Of a stretch of 64,000 nucleotides of DNA, positions 56,283 to 64,000 are shown in pieces. Where the stretch lies: the NCBI RefSeq assembly GCF_000283155.1, contig NW_004454163.1:1075176-1139175 (forward strand), read 5' to 3'. The notes under the pieces are model-generated. The model was not told the DNA's origin, did no database searches, and was given only the letters and a program-made list of their open reading frames with translations. Source of the DNA: Ceratotherium simum simum (Eukaryota; Chordata; Mammalia; Perissodactyla; Rhinocerotidae). The position numbers and the translations under genes are program-made. Within the stretch, counting starts at the first letter, position 1, and the number at the start of each line of letters is the position of its first letter.

Positions 56283-57658
56283 TTAAGCCCTCATAATATC
56301 AATAATGATGCTAAATATAAATGGATTAAATTCACCAATCAAAAAACACGGAGTGACTGGATGGATTAAAAAACAAGACCCAACAATACTTTGGCTCCAG
56401 AAAACACATCTCAGCTCTAAGACAAGCGTAGGTTCAAAGTGATGGAATGGAAGATGATACTCTAAGCAAATGGCACCCAAAAGCAAGGGAGGTATAGCCA
56501 TATTTATATCAGACAAACATTCCATCCAAGAGTAGCAGAGTACACATTCTTCTCAAGTGCACGTGGAACATTCTGAAAGGTAAACCACATGTTGGGAGAC
56601 AAGTCTCAATTAATTTAAGAAGATTGAAATCATATTAAACATCATTTCTGACCACAATGTTATGAAACTAGAAATCAACTAGAAGAAGAAAGCTGAAAAA
56701 TTCACAAATATGTGGAGAGTAAACAACATGTTACTGAACAATTATTGGATCAACAAAGAAATCAAAGATGAAATCAAAATATACCTGAAGGCAAACAAAA
56801 ACAAAAAACAACATACCGAATACTATGGGATGCAGCAAAAGTGGTACTAAGAAGGAAGGATATGGCAATACAGGCCTACTTCAAGAAATAAGAAAATCTC
56901 AAATAAACATCTAACACCGCACCTAAAAGAAGTAGTAAAAGAAGAACAAATGAAGCCCAACATCAGAAGAAGAAAGGAAACAATAAAAATTCAAGCAGAA
57001 ATAAATGAAATGCAGACTAAAAAGACAAAAGAAAAGATCAATGAAACTAAGAGCTGGTTCTTTGAAAAGATAAGCACAATAGACAAACCTTCATCCAGAA
57101 TCACTAAGAAAAAAACAGAGAAAGCTCAAATAAATAAAATCAGAAATAAAAAAGGAGAAATTACAACAGATACCACAGAAATACAAAGGATTATAAGAGA
57201 ATACAATGAAAAACCATACACCAACAAATTGAATAACCTAGAAGAAATGGATAAATTCTTAGACTTATAGAACCTCCCAAAATTGAACCAAGAAGAAATG
57301 GAGAATCTGAATAGACCAATAACAAGTAAAGAGATTGAAATAGTAATCAAGAACCTCCCCAAAAATAAAAGTCTAGGACCAGGCAGCTTCTCTGGTGAAT
57401 TCTACCAAACATTTAAAGATTTAATACTTTCTCAAACTTCCAAAAAATTGAAAAGGAAAAAACACTTTCTATCTCATTTTATGAGGCCAACATTACCAAA
57501 CCAAACAAGGACAACACAAAAAAGGAAAATTACAGGCCAATATTGCAGACGAACATAGATGCAAAAATCCTCAAGAAAATATGAGCAAATCAAATATGAC
57601 AATACATTAAAGGGATCACACACCACAATCAAGTGGGATTTATTCCAGGGATGCAAGG
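56283..57658 (+). pseudogene. LINE-1 ORF2 remnant: endonuclease, linker and RT fingers
   Basis: ORF2 encodes the endonuclease/reverse transcriptase of LINE-1. The start matches 'aatataaatggattaaattc' (NINGLNSP). The endonuclease has an internal deletion after 'atttatatcagacaaac', but the catalytic Ser-Asp-His motif survives at 56646-56654 (tctgaccac). Then come a frameshifted stretch, the open linker 56950-57270 ([20 protein letters not shown]), a stop, and 57283-57558 with NRPITSKEIE and the RT finger motif. Numerous stops and shifts follow. Confidence 0.85.
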
Positions 57659-58680
57659 ATGGTTCAACCCTACAAAATAATCGAGGTTATATACCACATT
57701 AACAAAATGAATAATAAAAATCACATGATCAACTTAATAGATGCAGAGAAAGCATTTGACAAGATTGAGCATCTATTTATGATAAAAACTGCAATTCTAT
57801 ACACTAACAATGAAATAGCAGAAAGAGAAATCAAGAATACAATCCCATTTATAATCACAGCAAAAATAATAAAATACTTAGGAATAAATTTAACCAAGGA
57901 GGTGAAAGACTTGTGCACTGAAAACTATAAAACATTGTTGAAAGAAATCACAGAAGACACAAAGAAATGGAAACATATTCTGTGCTCATGGGTTGGAAGG
58001 ATTAACATAGTAAAATGTCCATATTACCTAAGGTAATCTATAGGTTCAGTGCAACCCCAATCAGAATCCCAGTGACATTTTTCACAGAAATAGAACAAAG
58101 AATCCTAAAATGTATATGGAACTACAAAACACCACAAATAGAAAAAGCAATCCTGAGAAAAACGGACAAAGCTGGAGGTATCATGCTTCCTGATTTCAAA
58201 ATATACCACAAAGCTGTGGTAATGAAAACAGCATGGTACTAGCAGAAAAATAGACTCCTAGATCAAAGGAACAGAATAAGGAGCCCCAAAACAAACACAC
58301 ACATTTATGAAGAGCTAATTTTCAACAAAGGAGCCAAGAACATAAAATGGAGAAAGGAAACTCTCTTCAATAAATGGTGTTGGGAAAACTGGACAGCCAC
58401 ATGCAAAAGAATGAAAATAGACCATTATCTTACACTATATAGAAAAGTTAACTCAAAATGGACTAAAGACTTGAATGTAAGACCTGAAACCTTAAAAATC
58501 CTAGAAGAAAACATAGGCAGTACACTCTTTAACATCAGTCTTAGCAATATGTTTTTGAATATGTCTCCTCAGGCAAGGGAAACAAAAGAAAAAATTAAAA
58601 AAATGGGACTACATCAAATTAAAAAGGTTCTGCATGACAAAGAAACCATCAACAAATTGAAAAGATAACCGACCAATTGA
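57659..58680 (+). pseudogene. LINE-1 ORF2 remnant: RT with active-site deletion, and C-terminal part
   Basis: The frame at 57659-58036 contains RT motif A (IDAEKAFDKI), but after FMIKT it jumps directly to LYTNNEIAEREIKNTIPF. That deletes the region that should hold motif B and the catalytic FADD box, an estimated 150-200 codons. After a frameshift, 58015-58242 continues with [12 protein letters not shown] and [14 protein letters not shown], and 58411-58668 with later ORF2 sequence. Reverse transcription by this copy would be impossible. Confidence 0.87.
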
Positions 58681-58994
58681 GAGAAGATAATTGCAAATCA
58701 TATATCCGATAAGGGGTTAATATCCAAAATATATTGAGAACTCATACAACTCAACAACAACAAAAAAACCAAACAATTCAATTAAAAAATGGGCAGAAGA
58801 TCTGAACAGACATTTTTCCAAAGAAGATATACAGATGACCAACAGGCACATAAAAAGATGTGCAACATCACTAATTATTAGAGAAATGCAAATCAAAACC
58901 ACAATGAGATATCACCTCACGCCCATCAAAATGGCTATTATTAAAAAGACAAGAAACAAATGTTAGAGAGAATGTGGATTAAAAGGAAGCCTGG

Positions 58995-59230
58995 GGGCCG
59001 GCCCTGTGGCTTGGTGGTTAAGTGCGCGCGCTGCGATGCTGGCGGCCCGGGTTCGGATCCCGGGTGCGCATCGAGGCACCACTTCTCCATTCATCCTGAG
59101 GCCGAGTCCCACATACAGCAACTAGAAGGATGTGCAGCTATGACACACAACTATCCACTGGGGCTTTGGGGGGAAAAAATAAAATAAATAAAAATCTTTA
59201 AAAAAAAAAAAATAAAAAAAAATAAATAAA
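58995..59230 (+). mobile_element. ERE SINE without 3' unit, nested in LINE-1, 15-bp TSD
   Basis: It has an intact head GGGGGCCGGCCC, A box TGGCTTGGTGG at 59007-59017 and B box GGTTCGGATCC at 59050-59060. The body ('cagcaactagaaggatgtgc') ends at 'ggggctttggggggaaaaaa' and passes straight into a long A-rich (AAAT)n tail, so the GATGTTAGCTCAGG unit is absent. The TSD taaaaggaagcctgg is at 58980-58994 and 59231-59245, perfect. Little divergence and a perfect TSD suggest a late insertion. Confidence 0.96.
59007..59060 (+). promoter_or_regulatory. Pol III A and B boxes of the nested ERE
   Basis: A box TGGCTTGGTGG and B box GGTTCGGATCC (one base from the GGTTCGANNCC consensus) are spaced as in a tRNA gene. 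Confidence 0.7.
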
Positions 59231-59872
59231 TAAAAGGAAGCCTGGTATACTGCAGATGGGAATGTAAATTGGTGCAACCACTTTGGAAAACAGTATGGAG
59301 ATTCCTCAAAAAATTAAAAATAGAACTACCATATTATCCAGCTATTCCCCTTTCGGTATTTATCCAAAGAACACAAAAACGCTAATTGAAAAAGATATAT
59401 GCACCCCTATGTTCATTGCAGCATTATTCATAATAGTGAAGACTTAGAAACAAGCTAAGTGCCCATCAACGGATAAATGGATAAGAAGCTGCGATATATA
59501 TACACAGCGGAATACTACTCAACTGTAAAAGACATGAAATCTTGCCATTTGTGGCAATGTGGATGGACATTAAGAATATTATGGAAAGCAAAATAAGTCA
59601 GAAGGAGAAAGAAAATACTGTATGATTTCACTCATATGTGGAAGATAAACAATCAAACAAACACTTAGATACAGGGAACAGATTGGTGGGTGGTTTCCAG
59701 AGAAGGGGGTGGGGAGGAGGGTGAAAGGGGCATAGGGATACGTGTATACAGTAAGAGATGGCATCTAGGCTTTTGGTGGTGAAACAATGTAGTATAAACA
59801 GAAGTGAAAATATAATAATGTACATCTGAAATTTATGTAATGTTATAAACCAATGTTACTCAAAAAAAAAAA

Positions 59873-60560
59873 ACCCAACAAACCCACAACCACAATACCA
59901 ATATGATACTAAAAAAAAATTGTATCCTCTTCATTCCTGTTTTATTGTTGCCAGTAAATGATTTCTCTTATGTTTACTTCCAAACTAATTATTATTATTG
60001 TTATTTTTAAATCAATACTTTATATATTTAGCTACATGTTTACTAATTTCTTTGATGATTATTCTTCCTTGTATCTTCTTTATCTTTCTAAATTCGGTTT
60101 CCTTGCTACTGAAAGATATCATTGAGATTTACCTGAGATTTTAATCTTATCTCTGAAAATGTCTCTGTTCAGCTTTTTTCTATAATAATACATTAGCTTT
60201 GTATAAAATGATAAGTTGTCACTTATAGGTTGTAATTTATTAGTTTCTCATAGTTTGAAAGGTGTAATTTCACTCTCTTCTGAAAATAACTGTTCGGAAG
60301 CTTGTTATTAGTCCTGGTAATCTTTCCTTCCTCTCTAAGGGTGTTGAAGATCTCCTTGTTAGCTTTGGTTCTTTATAGTTTTAGTACCATCTATTGAGGA
60401 GTAGGTAGGTTTTTCTCATTGTCTTTATTTGTCATTTTTTGGAATCTTTGTGGTTCCGCCCCAAATAGAACTACTTTAATGACTTATAACCTCAGTTACT
60501 TATTTCAAGTAGGTTTATTCTATGCTTTTCAGCTTATTTTGGTGGGGTTTTTTTTTTGGA
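59873..60560 (-). mobile_element. Old LINE-1 (L1M), right part, minus strand
   Basis: This appears to continue the antisense element cut at 53738. 'cacaataccaatatgatact', 'tatttagctacatgtttact', 'aatttctttgatgattattc', 'tctctgaaaatgtctctgtt' and 'gtcctggtaatctttccttc' follow the antisense of the L1M ORF1-ORF2 spacer and ORF1 region. Confidence 0.55.
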
Positions 60561-62077
60561 GAATATTTTCAGGATATCTATCTGTGTTATTGCCAGAAAC
60601 TACAATTCCAATCACTAAATTTAATATTAGAAATTGTTTTGTGTGTAAAGCATTTATAAAACTATAATGTAACAAAAGCAATTAAGGAAAGGTCATTCTC
60701 TAAAAGCTAAAACAGGAGAGAAACAATTAATAGTTTTATAATCAAGCACATATAACCTCTCCAAGAAAGCAGTATCTTCAGTTGGATATTAAACACCTCA
60801 GAATGACAATTCAGCAACGGAGTTTCATCTTCATTTTTTGAGGAATACATAGAAACATATTTGTATGTTTTTGCAACAAGAGGAAAACCATTGACTGGAA
60901 TATGGATATAGCATAATCTTCAGTTACTAAAAGTTAAATGTCTGCCCTTAAACTGGAGGAGAAAGGAGAATCCTTCTTTACAGATAGGGTTCTCTGAAGC
61001 TTCTCCTGGGCAGCAAACAAGGAAATTAGAATAGGCAATAGAAACCTCTCACTGTGCGAAGCCTGCAATGTCTACTACCTAGTTCTCCAAAGATATTTTT
61101 AAGGCTTTTATTTATTATTAATTACCATAAAAATCAGAGGATAAATATCTAAGCGCATTTCAAATATCTTTTTTCCTAACAAAAATGTGCTTTTTTCTCT
61201 CCTTAACTCAACAATTACGTGTCTGATGGCATTTAGGGAATATTATGTCATTGTAGATTTCTGTACTGAGGCATCATGCTGACTCACAGAGCTGGAGAAA
61301 AGGTATCACACCAGAATGTGTCTGCCTCTGGGATTTGAGGAGACACAGCATCCTTAACAAGCCATATCAAGGAATGTTATTCAGTGTAAAATCCCTTTTA
61401 TTGTTTTTTTTCCTATATGCCTCTTCTGAAAAGTATATGTCAAGCACCTCACTCAAGAACTTACACTTGGGGCTGAAAGGGAACAATTCAGGTTAAATAG
61501 ATAGAGCTGATCGATATATTGTCAAAAATTTATGTCAAAACATGTTTAGAATAATTTTAAGTATATGTGAGAACTCTTTAATGTTTAAACTGATACATCT
61601 TCACAAAAACCATTTAATAGTATATTGAATTATCAAAAGTGAGTTAATTAGGGTTTTGTATTAAAATGTAATATTATTGCTGTAAGGCGTACAAAAATAA
61701 GTGCACAGTTTGAGTTTGCATAGTGGAATTATGGAATGAAGAAGAATTGAGGAGAAAGGAAAGTGGCTTGATGGCATAAGGGAACTAAATCATTGTCTCT
61801 CATGGTTGAATGTCAGTGAAAAATATCAACAGAAAATATCTAAATGTTGTCAGTATCTAATGACTATAAATCATGAAGTAGCAGTATAAGCCTGATATTG
61901 AGGGTTTGGAGAGAAACATAAGAAAATTTGATAAATTAGAAAGTGAATGTAGTTGCCTGGAAAAAGAACTATAGTTGAGTCCGCTGTCAGATAAACGCTT
62001 TTCATTAAATCTTCTGTATACCTTCATTTTCCTTCCCTTTTTTTGAAAACCATGTTTATGCATCACTGTGGAAAATC
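60561..62077. other. Single-copy DNA, no gene
   Basis: Ordinary AT-rich sequence without a nameable repeat. A T-run (60549-60559) marks the edge of the antisense LINE-1. Confidence 0.4.
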
Positions 62078-62089
62078 GCCACTAGACTT

Positions 62090-62383
62090 CTTTTTTTTTT
62101 TTTGGGAGGACCATCAGCCCTGAGCTAACATCCATGCTAATCCTCCTCTTTTTGCTGAGGAAGACTGGCTCTGAGCTAACATCTATTGCCAATCCTCCTT
62201 TTTTTCCCCAAAGCCCCAGTAGATAGTTTTATGTCATAGCTGCACATCCTTCTAGTTGCCGTTCGTGGGATGTAGCCTCAGCATGGCAGGAGAAGCGGTG
62301 CGTCGGTGCGCGCCCGGGATCCGAACCCAGGCCGCCAGTAGCGGAGCGCGTGCACTTAACCACTAAGCCACGGGGCCAGCCCA
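62090..62383 (-). mobile_element. ERE SINE, minus strand, well preserved
   Basis: A T-rich tail is followed by two 3' units, the antisense of the 'agaaggatgtgcagctatga' body, 'cctcagcatggcaggagaag', B box ggatccgaacc at 62317-62327, A box ccactaagcca at 62360-62370 and the head end 'cacggggccagccc'. Flanks gccactagactt (62078-62089) and gccaatagactt (62384-62395) are a 12-bp TSD with one mismatch. Confidence 0.95.
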
Positions 62384-62395
62384 GCCAATAGACTT

Positions 62396-63192
62396 TTATC
62401 AGTTGAGGATCCCTATCTTAAGTACTGCTCAGTATACAAGACAGAGGCTTTGTAAACTTGCCGTTTTTGAGAAAGAAATTCAGTAGGAATTTGTTAGAAA
62501 AGCTATCACTTTATTTTCAATATTAACCTGAATAAGATGTGGGTTTTTTTCCTCTTTGGTGGGGAAGTTAAGTAATTATTTCTGTGTTAAAGTATATGAT
62601 ACATAGAGAGCTAGTCTTTTAAAGACAGAGTTCTTTCAGGAACATTCTTTACCCAGTTTTATCTATTCTGAATGTAAGAAACTTTACTGCAATAAATTGG
62701 TAAATTTCATTCAATTTAGTTATTTACGTAGAATAATAAATGGAGTTCTTTTTAAACTCGGAACTTCTATATATAAATATATGCATATAATTTATATGTA
62801 AGTATATACATAAATGTATAAGTATATATGTAAGAACAAACATAATCACACATATACATGTATATATTTATTTCTTTATTTTGTTTTATATTTTATATTT
62901 TGTTTCATAGTGACTCAACCAGAGTTATAGATTATAGAATTTATAGATTTTCTATAAAGTCACAAAATACGCTTCCAACATGAAAATTCCTCAGTTCTGT
63001 TTTATTTATTCTTTTTCTTTGTGATTTTCCTCTAGGTGGCCCATGACACCCTTGTCCAATATAATTTGGGGCCTAAATTATCACTTCTAGATAAATTTGC
63101 AAAATATTTTTTATACTTTGAGACTACTATGCATTTTGTTGGACATTAAACTAGGTTAAAAACTAGGTGCGTATGATGATGTTTCTAGTTAA
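62396..63192. other. Single-copy DNA with AT-rich stretch, no gene
   Basis: 62765-62875 is built of tandem-like 'tatatataa/gtatatac' words with A/T purity. Nothing else recognised. Confidence 0.4.
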
Positions 63193-63658
63193 TGATTACT
63201 GTATATCAAACTACCCCAAAATTAAGTGAGCTAAAACAGAAACCATTTTCCTATAGTTCATTAAGAATTAGGGGTGAGTTCAGCTGGGTAATTCTGGTTC
63301 TCATGGTGGTAGGGTCCAATTTGGCTTAATTCACGTGTCTAGTCTCTGGTGGAGATAGCTAGAAGGCTGGACTCAGCTCACACTGTGGACCTACTTGTGG
63401 CCTCTCCACTCTGGTGGTCTCAGGGTACCTAGACTTCTTACACGGTTGTTGGTTTCACCCAGAGTATGCATTATAAGGGGTCCAGCTGGAAGCTGAAAGG
63501 CTTCTTGCCATTGGAAGTCTCTCACAGCATCTATCACATTCCATTTGCCAAGCAAGTTAGTAAGTCCAGCCTTGATTCAAAGGGAGGAGAATTTTTTTAT
63601 CTACTTCTCAATAGGAGGAGTAGCCAAGAATTTGCAGCCATCTTTAATATACTACAAT
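63193..63658 (-). mobile_element. MLT1-type LTR, minus strand, solo
   Basis: It starts with the antisense 3' end ('aatgattactgtatatcaaa', 'ctaccccaaaattaagtgag', 'ctaaaacagaaaccatttt'). It ends with the antisense 5' end ('agccttgattcaaagggagg', 'caagaatttgcagccatctt', 'taatatactacaataa'). No internal ERV sequence. Confidence 0.8.
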
Positions 63659-64000
63659 AATATTGCAAAATTGGTTTTTCACATAACTATTACATTATAT
63701 TATGTATATCAGAAGGATCATGATCAGAGTGTATCTGAGAAGTCATGAAAGCCATGGGAACCAGTGCTTCTAAAGTTTTGAATCTTAAAATATAAAAAAT
63801 CAAATAGATCAGCTACTCCCTCCTCATCCCCCCACCTGTTTTCAGCTTTTCAGCTTGTATCCCTGTTAAAATCATGTGCTTATTAAACTTGAAAATGTAA
63901 GCCTGTGAATGTGTATTTCACACTTTTATTTTTATTCTGACATCCTAAACATTTTCCTACAGAAAGTTTAAGAACTGATCTTAAAAAAAAAAATTTAAAA
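63659..64000. other. Single-copy DNA, no gene
   Basis: Nothing recognised up to the window end, which closes in an A-rich run. Confidence 0.4.

Larger units (their letters stand above)
53738..59872 (+). mobile_element. Near-full-length LINE-1 (L1MA-like), inactive
   Basis: Order: GC-rich 5' leader (53738-54690), ORF1 remains (54691-55829), spacer, ORF2 remains (56283-59300) and a 3' UTR ('gtttccagagaagggggtgg', 'tgtacatctgaaatttatgt', 'aatgttataaaccaatgtta') ending in an A-run at 59861-59872. Without the nested ERE (58995-59245) it is about 5.9 kb. ORF1 and ORF2 are frameshifted, and ORF2 lacks most of the RT active site, so this copy cannot move. The 3' end resembles the last LINE-1 families active before and during perissodactyl radiation. 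No certain TSD is visible. Confidence 0.9.

Noticed and set aside
1..64000. CRISPR arrays, operons, phage or bacterial mobile elements
   Set aside because: No direct-repeat/spacer pattern, no dense coding, and abundant mammalian SINE/LINE/LTR elements show a vertebrate nuclear genome.

Overview
The window looks like intergenic or deep-intronic DNA from an odd-toed ungulate (order Perissodactyla). The strongest marker is twelve copies of the tRNA-derived ERE SINE, which starts GGGGCCGGCC and carries Pol III A and B boxes, one or two copies of a 3' unit built around GATGTTAGCTCAGG, and an A-rich tail. ERE is known only from this order. The 'agaaggatgtgcaactatga' variant differs from the horse ERE1 form I know and may point to rhinoceros or tapir rather than horse; that is a weak inference from memory. 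Base composition is AT-rich and CpG-poor throughout.

I find no supportable host protein-coding gene, tRNA, rRNA, snRNA or CRISPR array. The longest open frames lie in repeats: a 267-codon frame in the GC-rich 5' leader of a LINE-1 at 53.8-54.6 kb, frames across ERE copies, and antisense frames over old LINE-1 DNA.

Layout: 0-15 kb is mostly single-copy DNA with scattered MER5A, MIR, L2 and ERE copies, a 63-bp tandem duplication, an MLT1 LTR and a Tigger remnant. 15-22 kb holds ERE, MER5A, MLT1, L2 and a MER5A-like element split by an ERE. 22.4-30.7 kb is one very old plus-strand LINE-1 into which a younger 5'-truncated LINE-1 (itself carrying an ERE) and an unidentified ~0.5-kb element were inserted. 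31.5-33.5 kb is another 5'-truncated LINE-1. 35.5-42.4 kb mixes antisense LINE-1 pieces, an MSTB-type LTR, EREs and MIRs. 42.4-47.9 kb is the longest repeat-poor block and holds my best candidate for conserved regulatory DNA (43.3-44.5 kb). 50.4-60.6 kb is an old antisense LINE-1 split by a near-full-length younger LINE-1 (53.7-59.9 kb), which is itself split by an ERE; the old element also carries a hAT element and an (ATTCT)n array. 60.6-64 kb is mainly single-copy, with one ERE and one MLT1.

No genes act together here. What the window offers is a readable chronology of insertions plus a few repeat-poor segments that could be enhancers. I did not find a convincing new biological system. Repeat names come from recognising consensus motifs by eye, so element boundaries are approximate except where target-site duplications (TSDs) are given.
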